Both the position numbers and the translations under genes were made by a program. The notes beneath the pieces are model-generated. The model was not told the DNA's origin. It did no database searches and saw only the letters and a program-made list of their open reading frames with translations. A DNA stretch of 64,000 nucleotides from Cellulomonas palmilytica (lineage in GTDB: Bacteria; Actinomycetota; Actinomycetes; Actinomycetales; Cellulomonadaceae): assembly GCF_021590045.1 (NCBI RefSeq), contig NZ_CP062221.1, forward strand, positions 682,001-746,000, in the 5' to 3' direction. This document shows, piece after piece, positions 12,176-21,526 of this stretch. Numbering within the stretch: position 1 is the first letter of the stretch; each line of letters begins with the position of its first letter.

Positions 12176-13714
12176 TCAGCTGCGGCTCTGCTGCTTGATG
12201 CGGTTCGTGAGCTCCGTGACCTGGTTGTAGATCGAGCGGCGCTCCGCCATGAGCTCGCGGATCTTGCGGTTCGCGTGCATCACCGTCGTGTGGTCACGAC
12301 CGCCGAACGCCTGGCCGATCTTCGGCAGCGACAGGTCCGTGAGCTCGCGGCACAGGTACATCGCGATCTGGCGGGCCGTCACCAGCACGCGCGAGCGCGA
12401 CGAGCCGCACAGGTCGTCGATCGTCAGCCCGAAGTACGCCGCGGTCTGCCCGATCACCTGCGTCGCGGTGATCTCCGTCGTCTGGTCGTCGGTGATGAGG
12501 TCCTTGAGCACGATCTCGGCGAGCGACAGGTCCACCTGCTGGCGGTTCAGGCTCGCGAACGCCGTGACGCGGATCAGCGCACCCTCGAGCTCGCGGATGT
12601 TCGTCGAGATCTTGGACGCGATGTACTCCAGCACGTCCGGCGGCGCCTGCATGTTGTCCCCGCCGGCCTTCTTGCGCAGGATCGCGATGCGCGTCTCGAG
12701 GTCCGGCGGCTGCACGTCCGTGATCAGGCCCCACTCGAAGCGGGAACGCATCCGGTCCTCGAAGCCGTTCAGCTGCTTCGGCGGCAGGTCCGACGTGATC
12801 ACGACCTGCTTGTTCGCGTTGTGCAGCGTGTTGAACGTGTGGAAGAACTCCTCCATCGTCTGTTCCTTGCCCTGCAGGAACTGGATGTCGTCGATGAGGA
12901 GCACGTCGACCTCGCGGTAGCGGCGCTGGAACGCGCCCGCCTTGCCCTCCGAGATCGAGTTGATGAAGTCGTTCGTGAACTCCTCGGAGTTCACGTACCG
13001 CACCCGCACGCTCGGGTAGAGGTTCTGCGCGTAGTGACCGATCGCGTGCAGCAGGTGGGTCTTGCCCAGCCCGGAGTCGCCGTAGATGAACAGCGGGTTG
13101 TACGCCTTCGCCGGCGCCTCGGCCACCGCGACCGCGGCGGCGTGCGCGAACCGGTTGGACGAGCCGATGACGAACGTCTCGAACAGGTAGTTCGGGTTGA
13201 GGCGCGCGGGCTCCGCTGCCTGCCGGCGGGTCGACGGGATCTCGCGGCGGGGCTCGTCGCGCTGCTCGGGCAGCTCGTGCGCGCGCGGGTGGGAGTCGGC
13301 GACGGCCAGGGGAGCGGGCGCGTGCGTGTCGGCCTCGAGCTCGGGACCCCCGGCCGGGTGCTCGCCCCGGGGCGGCTCGGGCGGGCTCGTCGTGAAGCCG
13401 ACGGACGGCGCCGTCGTCATCGCGCGGACCGCGGGGGGCGCGTCGTCGACGAGCTGCGGGTCGACCGTGATCGCGAACCGACCGTCCCGGCCGAGCGCGT
13501 CGGTCAGCGCATCCGTGACCTCGGTGCGCACCTTCGTCTCGAGGTACTCCTTGGTGTACTCGTTGCCGACCGCGAGGATCAGCGTGCCGTCGAGCAGGCC
13601 GAGAGGCTGCGCGAGCCGGACGAACGCCAGCTGGCGCTGCGTGATGTCCGGGCTGGCCTCGAGCGTCGTCACGACGTGACCCCAGACTCGAGTGAGCTCT
13701 TCGTCCTGTGCCAC
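12176..13714 (-). CDS. dnaA: Chromosomal replication initiator DnaA
   Basis: A 512-residue AAA+ initiator. Domain I (1-95) begins with GTG ([15 protein letters not shown]); domain II (about 96-170) is a Pro/Glu-rich linker, long as is usual for actinobacteria. Domain III starts [16 protein letters not shown] and has Walker A GDSGLGKT (212-219), Walker B LLIDDIQF (272-279). Domain IV carries the DNA-binding signature [15 protein letters not shown]. It is transcribed away from the 617-bp rpmH intergenic region, which carries further DnaA boxes, suggesting autoregulation. Confidence 0.98.
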   Translation of the reverse strand: MAQDEELTRVWGHVVTTLEASPDITQRQLAFVRLAQPLGLLDGTLILAVGNEYTKEYLETKVRTEVTDALTDALGRDGRFAITVDPQLVDDAPPAVRAMTTAPSVGFTTSPPEPPRGEHPAGGPELEADTHAPAPLAVADSHPRAHELPEQRDEPRREIPSTRRQAAEPARLNPNYLFETFVIGSSNRFAHAAAVAVAEAPAKAYNPLFIYGDSGLGKTHLLHAIGHYAQNLYPSVRVRYVNSEEFTNDFINSISEGKAGAFQRRYREVDVLLIDDIQFLQGKEQTMEEFFHTFNTLHNANKQVVITSDLPPKQLNGFEDRMRSRFEWGLITDVQPPDLETRIAILRKKAGGDNMQAPPDVLEYIASKISTNIRELEGALIRVTAFASLNRQQVDLSLAEIVLKDLITDDQTTEITATQVIGQTAAYFGLTIDDLCGSSRSRVLVTARQIAMYLCRELTDLSLPKIGQAFGGRDHTTVMHANRKIRELMAERRSIYNQVTELTNRIKQQSRS

Positions 13715-14331
13715 GTCCTACCTCGAGTCGTCTCGTCCGTTCGACCAGCGAGTCTCGCACGGAGCTCGGCTGTCCACACAGTTGTCCACACCTGTGCGCC
13801 GCGCTCGACGGGGGTTGTCGAGGCCGTCCGGCGGCCGAGATCCGCATGACGACGCGGTTCCTCGTCGAACCGCGGCCGTCCGGCGCACCTGGGGGTGAGG
13901 ATCGTGTCGTCCACAGGGAACGACGAGGGTCGATGCTAGTGTTGGCAACCGCCCGAGGGCAGTGCCCGAGAGGGTGAGGAATGCCGCTTCCGAGCGGGAC
14001 CCGCCGCGTTCGTCGTCCGTACGTCCGCAGGTCAGGGGCTCGTACGTCAAGCGGCCGAGCACCGGTGGCTCGGTCCTTCCCCCGCCCACGCGTGGTCGAT
14101 GCCACAACCCGCCCTCGGTGCCGAGCCGCCGACGTGCGGCTTCCTCGGCGTCGGCATTTGACCGCTCCGAGCCTCCCGGCGTACCGTTGTGCAGCCTTTT
14201 GATGGCTCCTGCTGGCGCGCCCAGACGCCGCACGCACGCATGTGCGTGTCCCTGAGGAGCAGTCGAGCCCGGCAGACAGTCTTGGTCGCGCGTTCCGCGC
14301 GCCCATCCGATGGACCAGTGGGAGAACTCTC
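13715..14331. promoter_or_regulatory. dnaA-rpmH divergent intergenic region with DnaA boxes
   Basis: 617 bp without a convincing gene. DnaA-box matches lie at 13770-13778 (CTGTCCACA), 13782-13790 (TTGTCCACA, perfect) and 13907-13915 (TCGTCCACA), within 200 bp of the dnaA start, consistent with DnaA autorepression. The right half carries the rpmH promoter. The short open frames here overlap both strands, have no ribosome-binding sites and look like chance. Confidence 0.7.
14158..14187 (+). promoter_or_regulatory. Predicted sigma-70 type promoter for rpmH-rnpA
   Basis: TTGACC (14158-14163) and TACCGT (14182-14187) separated by 18 bp. This would give an untranslated leader of about 140 nt before the rpmH GTG. 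Prediction from sequence only. Confidence 0.5.
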
Positions 14332-14469
14332 GTGAGCAAGCGCACGTTCCAGCCGAACAACCGGCGCCGCGCCAAGACGCACGGCTTCCGTCTGCGCATG
14401 CGGACCCGCGCGGGCCGCGCGATCCTCGCCGCTCGTCGGCGCAAGGGTCGCGCCGAGCTCTCGGCCTGA
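14332..14469 (+). CDS. rpmH: 50S ribosomal protein L34
   Basis: A 45-residue basic ribosomal protein. The GTG start gives [20 protein letters not shown], followed by [20 protein letters not shown], the canonical L34 sequence. An AGAACTC stretch precedes the start. It heads the conserved rpmH-rnpA-yidD-yidC-jag cluster, divergent from dnaA; 11 nt separate its stop from the rnpA start. Confidence 0.97.
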   Translation: MSKRTFQPNNRRRAKTHGFRLRMRTRAGRAILAARRRKGRAELSA

Positions 14470-14480
14470 CCCCAGCGTCG

Positions 14481-14840
14481 GTGCTGCCCGCCGCGCACCG
14501 GATGCGTCACTCCGCCGACTTCGAGCAGGCGGTGCGACGCGGTGCGCGAGGCGGTCGGGAGACGTTGGTGGTGCATCTGACGACGCGAACCGACCCCGGG
14601 CCTGACGGCCCGGTGGTCGGTTTCGTCGTGTCCAAGGCCGTGGGCAACGCGGTCGTGCGCAACCGCGTCAAGCGGCGCCTGCGGGCGCTCGTGGGGGAGC
14701 GGCTCACCTCGCTGCCGGCGTCCGCGTCGCTCGTCGTCCGCGCTCAGGTGGCGGCGGCGGACGCCACGTACGGCCGGCTCGGATCGGACCTGGACGGCGC
14801 GCTGCGGACCGCGGTGCGCCGCGCGGAGGCGGCGCGATGA
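14481..14840 (+). CDS. rnpA: Ribonuclease P protein component
   Basis: The 119-residue protein cofactor of RNase P, which matures tRNA 5' ends. The GTG start gives [21 protein letters not shown], which aligns with the family N-terminus; an internal ATG at 14502 would remove it. The RNR signature is [17 protein letters not shown]. It overlaps yidD by ATGA and follows rpmH closely, so the transcript is polycistronic. Confidence 0.96.
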   Translation: MLPAAHRMRHSADFEQAVRRGARGGRETLVVHLTTRTDPGPDGPVVGFVVSKAVGNAVVRNRVKRRLRALVGERLTSLPASASLVVRAQVAAADATYGRLGSDLDGALRTAVRRAEAAR

Positions 14841-15133
14841 GCATCGTGCGTTCCGTCCTGGTCTGGCTGCTCCGCGCGCCCGGACGTGTACTTCTCGGTC
14901 TTCTCTGGTTGTACCAGCACGTGGTGTCGCCGCTGACCCCGCCCACCTGCCGGTACTACCCGTCCTGCTCCCAGTACGCCGTGATCGCGATCCGTCGCCA
15001 CGGCGCTGCGCGCGGGACCTGGCTCGCCGGCCGACGGCTGCTGCGCTGCCACCCCTGGACGCCCGGCGGTGTCGACGACGTGCCTCCCGCACGCCCGTCG
15101 AGCCGACTTCACGTGGCGCACGGCGCCCACTGA
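14837..15133 (+). CDS. yidD: Membrane protein insertion efficiency factor YidD
   Basis: A 98-residue small amphipathic protein. The hallmark [19 protein letters not shown] and [17 protein letters not shown] motifs are present, with three conserved cysteines. Its N-terminal hydrophobic segment ([23 protein letters not shown]) likely associates with the inner face of the membrane. It assists YidC-dependent membrane protein insertion. The ATG overlaps the rnpA stop and it lies 24 bp before yidC. Confidence 0.95.
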   Translation: MSIVRSVLVWLLRAPGRVLLGLLWLYQHVVSPLTPPTCRYYPSCSQYAVIAIRRHGAARGTWLAGRRLLRCHPWTPGGVDDVPPARPSSRLHVAHGAH

Positions 15134-15157
15134 CACCCCGACAGGAGCTCTGCCCTC

Positions 15158-16333
15158 ATGGGTTGGTTCGACGGACTGCTGAACCCGATCATGGTCGCGG
15201 TGGCCTGGATCATGGTCCAGTTCCACTCGCTGTTCAAGGCCATGGGCCTGGACGAGGACGGCGGGCTGGCCTGGACGCTGTCCATCGTCGGCCTCGTCGT
15301 CGTGATCCGGATCCTGCTGATCCCGCTGTTCTTCAAGCAGATCAAGGCCTCGCGCGGCATGCAGCTGCTCGCGCCCGAGATGCAGGCCATCCAGAAGAAG
15401 TACAAGGGGAAGACGGATCCCGCGTCCCGCGAGGCGATGAGCCGCGAGACGATGGAGCTCTACCGCAAGCACGGCACCAACCCGTTCGCGTCCTGCCTGC
15501 CGATCCTGCTGCAGTCGCCGATCTTCTTCGCGCTGTTCCGCGTCCTCAACTCCCTCAAGCCTCTGTCCGAGGGCACGTACCCGCGCGGTGACTCCATCGG
15601 CCCGATGACGCAGGACCTCGCGTCGTCCGCCGAGTCCGCCACGATCTTCGGTGCCCCGCTGTCCGGCACGTTCATGCAGGCCAACGGAGACATCCACATC
15701 CAGCTCGTCACGGTCCTGCTGATCGTCGCGATGTCCGCGACCACGTTCTTCACGCAGCGCCAGCTCACGCGCAAGAACATGCCGCCGTCGGCCCTCGAGG
15801 GCCCCATGGCGCAGCAGCAGAAGGTGCTCCTCTACGTCCTGCCGCTGATCTTCGCGTTCTCGGGCGTGAACTTCCCGATCGGTGTCCTCGTCTACTGGAC
15901 GACCACGAACCTCTGGTCCATGGGCCAGCAGTTCTACACGATCCGCCGCATGCCGGCGCCGGGCTCCGAGGCCGAGCGCCTCATGCTCGAGCGGCGTGCC
16001 CGCAAGGGCAAGGGTCCGGTCATCGAGGTTCCCGCGACCGTCGTCGACGAGAAGCCGCGCGGGCAGCGCCAGCAGCCGAAGCGCAAGGACCGGCAGAAGC
16101 CGACCGCTCGTGCGGCAGGCACGTCCGCCTCCGACGTGCAGGACGCGCCCGTGAGCGACGCTCCGGTCACTGACGCTCCGGTCACCGACGCTCCGGTCAC
16201 CGACGCGCCCGTGACCGACGCGCCCGTCACCAAGGCGAAGCCCAAGAGCGGGGGAGTGACGCCGAAGAAGGCGGGCGGCCCCCCGCCCAAGAACGCTGGC
16301 CAGAGCAGCAAGAAGCCGCGCCCCAAGAACTGA
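15158..16333 (+). CDS. yidC: Membrane protein insertase YidC/Oxa1 family
   Basis: A 391-residue insertase for membrane proteins. Predicted membrane segments lie at about 10-28, 39-61 (WTLSIVGLVVVIRILLIPLFF, containing the conserved groove Arg), 109-130, 182-200 and 227-260. ELYRKHGTNPFASCLPILLQ matches the Oxa1 family block. The C-terminal tail is a long basic, disordered extension containing six 5-residue repeats (DAPVS/T) encoded by 15-bp units, then Lys/Pro-rich sequence that could contact the ribosome. It is 24 bp downstream of yidD and 46 bp upstream of jag. Confidence 0.96.
   Translation: MGWFDGLLNPIMVAVAWIMVQFHSLFKAMGLDEDGGLAWTLSIVGLVVVIRILLIPLFFKQIKASRGMQLLAPEMQAIQKKYKGKTDPASREAMSRETMELYRKHGTNPFASCLPILLQSPIFFALFRVLNSLKPLSEGTYPRGDSIGPMTQDLASSAESATIFGAPLSGTFMQANGDIHIQLVTVLLIVAMSATTFFTQRQLTRKNMPPSALEGPMAQQQKVLLYVLPLIFAFSGVNFPIGVLVYWTTTNLWSMGQQFYTIRRMPAPGSEAERLMLERRARKGKGPVIEVPATVVDEKPRGQRQQPKRKDRQKPTARAAGTSASDVQDAPVSDAPVTDAPVTDAPVTDAPVTDAPVTKAKPKSGGVTPKKAGGPPPKNAGQSSKKPRPKN
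16142..16231 (+). repeat. Six tandem 15-bp units inside yidC
   Basis: Units GACGCGCCCGTGAGC, GACGCTCCGGTCACT, two GACGCTCCGGTCACC, GACGCGCCCGTGACC and GACGCGCCCGTCACC, each encoding Asp-Ala-Pro-Val-Ser/Thr. Near-identity of adjacent units points to recent slippage expansion. Confidence 0.9.
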
Positions 16334-16379
16334 CCGCGTCTCGTACGCGGACCTCGGTAGCTCTTCGAACGGAGACCCC

Positions 16380-16883
16380 ATGACGACTCAGAACGACGCC
16401 GACACCGGAGCGACGACGCGCCTCGAGGAGGAGGGCGAGATCGCGGCCGACTACCTCGAGGAGCTCCTCGACATCGCGGACCTGGACGGCGACATCGACA
16501 TCGACGTCGACCATGGCCGCGCCGCGGTCGAGATCGTCTCCGAGGACCCCGAGGACCGCTCGCTGCGCCGGCTCGCCGGACGCGACGGAGAGGTGCTCGA
16601 CGCGCTCCAGGAGCTCACCCGCCTGGCCGTCCAGGCCAAGACCGGGGAGCGCAGCCGCCTCATGCTCGACGTCGCGGGGTACCGCGCCGGGCGTCGCGCG
16701 GCCCTGGCCGAGGTCGCGAACGAGGCCGTCGCTCGCGTGAAGGCGAGCGGCGAGCCGGTCTCCCTCGAGGCGATGAACCCCTTCGAGCGCAAGGTCGTGC
16801 ACGACGCCGTGGCCGCTGCCGGCTTGGCCAGCGACTCCGAGGGCGTCGAGCCCAACCGCTACGTGGTGGTCCGCCCGGCCTGA
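16380..16883 (+). CDS. jag: Jag-like KH/R3H RNA-binding protein
   Basis: A 167-residue RNA-binding protein (KhpB/Jag type, without the N-terminal Jag-N domain). Residues about 25-95 form the KH domain (AADYLEELLDIADLDGDIDIDVD, GRDGEVLDALQELTRLAV). The C-terminal R3H domain is MNPFERKVVHDAVAAAG followed by EPNRYVVVRP. It starts at ATG with GGAGA upstream, is the last gene of the rpmH cluster, and is followed by a strong terminator. In most actinobacteria rsmG follows immediately; here 3.9 kb intervene. Confidence 0.93.
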   Translation: MTTQNDADTGATTRLEEEGEIAADYLEELLDIADLDGDIDIDVDHGRAAVEIVSEDPEDRSLRRLAGRDGEVLDALQELTRLAVQAKTGERSRLMLDVAGYRAGRRAALAEVANEAVARVKASGEPVSLEAMNPFERKVVHDAVAAAGLASDSEGVEPNRYVVVRPA

Positions 16884-16904
16884 CCGCCGCCGCACTCACG
16901 ACGA

Positions 16905-16936
16905 ACGGGGTGGTTCCCACGGGGGAGCCACCCCGT
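16905..16936 (+). terminator. Terminator after jag
   Basis: ACGGGGTGGTTCCC pairs with GGGAGCCACCCCGT (one G-U type mismatch), loop ACGG, 22 nt after the jag stop. It separates the rpmH-jag operon from the parS-rich tract. Confidence 0.8.
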
Positions 16937-16980
16937 CCGTCATGTCTCAGCGCGTGGCGCTCCTGCGCGGCCAGCCACAC

Positions 16981-16996
16981 CGTTCCACGTGAAACA
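16981..16996 (-). other. parS: parS site 1
   Basis: CGTTCCACGTGAAACA, two mismatches to the 16-bp palindrome TGTTTCACGTGAAACA bound by ParB (one in the inner 14-bp core). It lies about 45 bp after the jag terminator. Confidence 0.93.
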
Positions 16997-17378
16997 GCGT
17001 CCCCTGTCCCTTGCCCATGATGCAGCTGGCGTCCGGCCGAGTCGCGCGATGGCGCAGTGCCGGGCGGCCAGCCGAGCTCGACTGCCGTGCGGGACTGCGC
17101 ACGGTCGGGCAGACGCGGCGAAGTCCATTCGACGTTCAAGTCCTGTTCCGCTGCGCGCCACGGAGGGAGTCCTGCGCTACTCCCGCCAGCGCTGACTGAT
17201 CCCCGAGGGGGGCGAGTCGTCCAAGACGACGGCGCACGGGCCGAGTGGCGCCCCCTCAGTTACGCCCATCGTCGAGCGCGCATGCCACCCGAGGTCCCAG
17301 CACGCGCGGAGCGGATGCGCCGACCGCGACCGACCGGGCGGAGAAGCGAGCGTCGAGGCTCGCCCGAGGAAGCCCCGC

Positions 17379-17394
17379 GGTTTCACGTGGAACC
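17379..17394 (+). other. parS: parS site 2
   Basis: GGTTTCACGTGGAACC. The 14-bp core GTTTCACGTGGAAC has one mismatch to the ParB palindrome. Confidence 0.93.
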
Positions 17395-18388
17395 ACTCAC
17401 CGTGTCCCGACCTCCCGCCGTCCTCAGAGGAGCGCGCGCTGTGACCAAGCGGATTCCCCCCGCTCGGCGGAACCGCGACGACTCGTCGCGGACCGCCCAA
17501 TACTCCAATCGGCTCTGACCCTTTGCGTCCATCTCGGTGTGGTGCGGGGCGCGATCGCCCACCTGACGCCGAGGACTCCGCGCCCGAGCGGGCCCCCGCT
17601 GCTCGTGACCAACTCTCTCCTCCGCGCACCGGCACCGCTCACGAGGTGTCCATGCGCACCCGCCCCCGTCGCACATACGGCCTATTCGGACGAGGCGGAC
17701 ACAAGGTTGGGGACTTGTATGTCTGCGCCAGGAGGCTCGGAGAGTCTTCGCGCGCGAGCTCGTTTGCGGCGTGATCAGCGCCCGTTCTGGCAGCAGATGT
17801 CTGTTTCGGTGCGTCCGATGCGTGCCAGGCGTGGGATCACCTGCGGGCGACCTTCCGTGCCCGGAGCCTTGCACCCGCTGCTCAGCTGGCGCATCCGGCC
17901 GTCGCCAGCCCGAGGGCTCGTGCGGTTCCATGAGCGCTCCAGCACCGCGAGCCGCATGGACTACCGGTGCGGGTCGAGTGACGTGAGCACGCGCTGGCCG
18001 GCCGAGGCCGAGTCGCATTCGCGAGTTTGGAACGAGGGCGGACCGGAAGTGACCATCGGGGTCGTCACATCCGGCGGGGCCTGAGGTGTCGCCGAAGGGT
18101 GGGCGTGTGGTCCGCCCGGGGCCTGCGGTGCCCGGAGGGGCAGGGTGGCGCGTGCCGCCACGTCGGCGTCGTTCCCGTCGAGGCGACGTGCGGCCGCGAG
18201 GTGGGTCTGCTCATCGGGCGGTGAGACGCGGACCCAAGTACGTCACGCCGGCGACGCGCAGAGAGTCAGTTGCTGCTCGTGTTACGGCCCAACCCGGTAC
18301 GCCGGACTCCCCTGGAGGCGGTCGAGGTCCCGACAACCTGAACGGGACGCCATGCCGGCCTCCGAGGTCCCGGAGACCGAGCGCGCCT

Positions 18389-18404
18389 CGTTCCACGTGA
18401 AACG
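18389..18404 (-). other. parS: parS site 3
   Basis: CGTTCCACGTGAAACG, the reverse-orientation form of the same GTTTCACGTGGAAC core. Confidence 0.93.
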
Positions 18405-19103
18405 TCAGCGGTGTCCGGGGAGACTCGGGCTCCACGACCTCAGTGAGGCCCCGCGTGTGCGCGCTGCGTGCGGGCAGCAGGAACCCGAACAGGGGCCTGG
18501 AGTTCAGCCGATGGCGGCCCGACGAGGGACATGTTGCTGCGCCACTGACGAGGCGCGGCGGGCCTGTCCCAGGGCCGTGAGGCGTGGGACGAGTGAGGGA
18601 CACGGCCCGACAGGGTCGCGCCCGCGCCGGAGACCCTCGCTCGCGACGCCCGGCTTGAGTGAGGCAACTCGCTCCACGGTGGCTCTGCGCGCGGGAGTTG
18701 GCCTCCGACACCGCTGCCATCGGGCGTCTTCAACAGGCTCGGTGCTGCAGGCGCGCGCTTCGTTGCAGCCGATGGCCGCGCGCAGACGGGCTCCATTGCA
18801 GGGCCTGGCGCACCCCGGAGGGGTCCGAGGACCGCCGGGCATCGAGGTGCTGCTCTGCGCTCGGCGAGCGACGCGGCGCTCGGCTGCGGTCCGCCTGCGC
18901 CCGGAGCTCTCCGCCAGCCACCTCGTCCGTTCATACATTCCTTGGCGCCCGACTCCCGGCCTGTGGTCGATCCGCGCCGGATCTCAAGGCGCAGAAGGGT
19001 TCCGGACCGGCGCTACGAGGACACCGCAGTTCGGCGCCGGGTGGCGCCGGTGTCGGCACGAACGCATACCAGCCCGTCCCGTCGTCCGTACGATGCGCCT
19101 TCC

Positions 19104-19119
19104 GGTTTCACGTGGAACC
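19104..19119 (+). other. parS: parS site 4
   Basis: GGTTTCACGTGGAACC, identical over 16 bp to site 2. Confidence 0.93.
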
Positions 19120-19470
19120 GCGCCCGCCGCAGAAGCAGGTGCCGAGACGACCCGCGGGCATGGCGCCCGGCCGGGCGAGCCGCGCGGTTCTGCCAGTCGC
19201 GCAGTCCGCCCAGTCCAGTGTCGCGCAGCGCTGCGACACACCGGGCGTCCCAGGTCGCGGCCAGCTCTCCGTCCCGGGCAGTGGGGACCGGGTGCCACGG
19301 CACGTCGCCAGGGAGGGCACGGACCGAACCGGGGGCAACATGCCCTGACAGCACGGCCGCGTATCGATGGAATGGCACGTCCAGCCGGCGGTAGCGAGGT
19401 AGTGCTCGTGTGCCGGGGCGAGATCGGCGCGAAGCGTACCGACGCGCACCCGTCCTCATGCCGCCACCGG

Positions 19471-19486
19471 TGTTCCACGTGAAACG
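19471..19486 (-). other. parS: parS site 5
   Basis: TGTTCCACGTGAAACG, the same core in reverse orientation. Confidence 0.93.
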
Positions 19487-19749
19487 GGATGGTCGCGCAC
19501 CTCGCCTCGCGCCGCAGAGGATGAGGACGACGTGAGTCGGCGCCGATCGGCACGTCGCGGCGCGTGCGAGGCGGTGCACCGCTGCGCCGCCGGTGCAGAC
19601 CTGCCCACCGACCCGCTTCCAGGATGAGGGGACGGGGACGGCGACCTCAGTAGCCGCTGGACGTGCCATCCTGCGCGTGCTCAGTTCTGCAGGTCGGCGC
19701 CGACGATAGTGGCTCTCCGCGACGGACTCGCTCTGCACGGAGTCGCGCC

Positions 19750-19765
19750 AGTTCCACGTGAAACA
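19750..19765 (-). other. parS: parS site 6
   Basis: AGTTCCACGTGAAACA, the same core in reverse orientation, 279 bp from site 5. Confidence 0.93.
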
Positions 19766-20068
19766 TGGGGCACCCGCCCGCTTGGGGCGAGGAGCGAGCG
19801 GCTGCGATGGAGCCAGGGTCGGCGAGGGCCGCGGCTGGGCTCAGCGTGAGCGGCGCCAGGCTACGGCCTGTGCGGAGCGGCGGTCGGCGAGCTGGACGAC
19901 GCAGCGGCCCCGGATCCTCTGGCGGGTGCAGCCCGGACCGAGGGCATGGCCACGGACCGAGCTCTTTGCTCGACCAATTGAGCTGCGATCGCGGAACGCG
20001 TGCATGCACGACCCGCGTCGAATGCGGAGAGCGTGATGCCGCGGATGAGTCGGCACGCCAGATGGTCG

Positions 20069-20084
20069 TGTTTCACGTGGAACG
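20069..20084 (+). other. parS: parS site 7
   Basis: TGTTTCACGTGGAACG, the same core in forward orientation. Confidence 0.93.
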
Positions 20085-20793
20085 GTCGCGGCACGGAGGG
20101 CGTCGGAGACCGCTCGGACGGATGCGGGACGACGGAGGAGGACCGGGCGGGAGGCAAGCGCCCGCGACCTGGGGAGTGTCGAGCCCCGCGCTGCCGAGCG
20201 CACCGAGACGCGTGAACGAGAACGGATGGGGCTCGCGGTGTCGGGCAGGGCCCGGGAGGCGACATGGTCTGAGCCCGCTCCGCTCGGGACAGGCGGGCGC
20301 GTCGTGGGCGGACGTCGGGGCCAGAGGTGTGGCGCTGGCGCTGGCTCGCATAGGAGCGGGTCGGGGCGGTGTGAGTGGTGTGCGGACGCTAGGGGGGACC
20401 GGCGTGGGAAGCGCAGGCGTACCGCAGGCCCGATGCCCCGTTGCCCGACGCCCAGGGAGGAGGTACGTGCAGAGGCCGCGGCTGGCAGCGTAGGTGCGTG
20501 ATCGACCGCGGACTGGGCCGCAGACCAGAGCGCCGCAGGCCTCGCGCCCCGAGTGGGCGCTCGTGCCGGCGAGCGGCCGCGCGCGGTGTGGCGCGGCGGT
20601 CGGGACCGTTGCTGTGACGCTCGCGGCGCACCGTGAGGAGCGCTAGGAGAAACCGAGGGGACCGACCTGTGTGACCAAGGCGAAACTCGCGTGCGAGAGG
20701 TTGTGCACATCGGGGTGCGCCGCGTCCGGCGGGGGTCGTCAAGCCGGTACGGTGGGTTGTCGCGCGGCGGTCCGCGCGCGTCCGGCAGCGGGA

Positions 20794-20809
20794 GGTTTCA
20801 CGTGGAACG
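20794..20809 (+). other. parS: parS site 8, immediately upstream of rsmG
   Basis: GGTTTCACGTGGAACG, ending 12 bp before the rsmG start codon. ParB bound here could cover the translation start region or promoter of the rsmG-parAB operon. Confidence 0.93.
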
Positions 20810-20821
20810 AGAGGTGGCGTC

Positions 20822-21526
20822 GTGATGGGCAGCAACGACGCGGCTGAGCTCCACGAGACCGACGATCCCTCGGACGACCGGGACACCCTGGAGGGCGACC
20901 CGCGGCTCTCGGAGTTCTTCGGGGCGGCTTGGGAGCAGGTCAGCGCGTTCCACGCCATGCTGACCGAACAGGGGGTGCTGCGCGGGCTCATCGGGCCACG
21001 CGAGGTGGCGCGGCTCTGGGAGCGGCACCTGCTGAACTCCGCCGCGGCAGTCCCGTTCCTTCCGAAGGACGGGTCCATCGTCGACCTGGGGAGTGGTGCG
21101 GGACTTCCCGGCGTGGTCGTCGCGGCGATGCTGCCCGATGCGCACGTCGTGCTTCTGGAGCCGATGGAGCGACGGACCGACTGGCTGGGCGAGGTCGTCG
21201 ACCGGCTGGATCTCTCGAACGCCGAGGTCCGGCGCGCGCGAGCGCAGGAGGCACTCGACCTGCAGGTCGATGCCGTGACGACCCGCGCAGTCGCCGCGAT
21301 GGAGAAGCTGTACGGATGGGCGACGCCGCTCATCCGACCCGGTGGCACGCTCGTGGCCCTCAAGGGCGCCCGTGCCGCGGAAGAGATCGAGAACGGTCGC
21401 CGCGCGGCGCGTCGAGCGCACGTCGGGGCCGTGGAGCTGCACGAGGTGAGCACGCTGGACGGCGTCGAGCCGACCCGCGTCGTCGTCGCCGTGCACGAAG
21501 GGCGGAAGAGTGTTCGGAAGGCGTAA
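20822..21526 (+). CDS. rsmG: 16S rRNA (guanine-527-N7) methyltransferase RsmG
   Basis: A 234-residue SAM-dependent methyltransferase that modifies G527 of 16S rRNA; loss gives low-level streptomycin resistance in many bacteria. The SAM motif is DGSIVDLGSGAGLPGVVVA (about 84-102), with RHLLNSAAAVPFL before it and VTTRAVAAMEKLYGWA after. ATG codons at 20822 and 20825 are both possible; a GAGAGGTGG stretch precedes them. The stop overlaps parA by 17 nt. It is the first gene of an rsmG-parA-parB unit. Confidence 0.95.
   Translation: MMGSNDAAELHETDDPSDDRDTLEGDPRLSEFFGAAWEQVSAFHAMLTEQGVLRGLIGPREVARLWERHLLNSAAAVPFLPKDGSIVDLGSGAGLPGVVVAAMLPDAHVVLLEPMERRTDWLGEVVDRLDLSNAEVRRARAQEALDLQVDAVTTRAVAAMEKLYGWATPLIRPGGTLVALKGARAAEEIENGRRAARRAHVGAVELHEVSTLDGVEPTRVVVAVHEGRKSVRKA

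Larger units (their letters stand above)
16937..20793. other. 3.9-kb non-coding parS-rich tract (putative centromere region)
   Basis: No open frame here looks like a gene: candidates overlap on both strands, are Arg/Ala/Gly/Pro/Ser-rich, lack ribosome-binding sites and recognisable domains, and third-position GC is not elevated as it is in neighbouring genes. Base composition is also slightly lower in GC and less codon-structured than the flanks. The interval holds seven parS sites (an eighth is just before rsmG). Two stretches resemble decayed tRNA parts (about 17044-17160 plus strand; 19960-19998 minus strand). I see nothing else that can be assigned. Confidence 0.75.

Noticed and set aside
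15112..15122. TTCACGTGG in yidD as a tenth parS
   Set aside because: Only the inner part matches; flanking bases (GAC...CGC) do not fit the 14-bp core.
17245..18084. Open frames of 200-450 codons in the parS tract (for example 17245-18084, 18145-19482, 19841-20710)
   Set aside because: They overlap each other on both strands, have no ribosome-binding sites or recognisable domains, no codon bias, and their apparent conserved words (FHVKH, FHVEH) are translations of parS.
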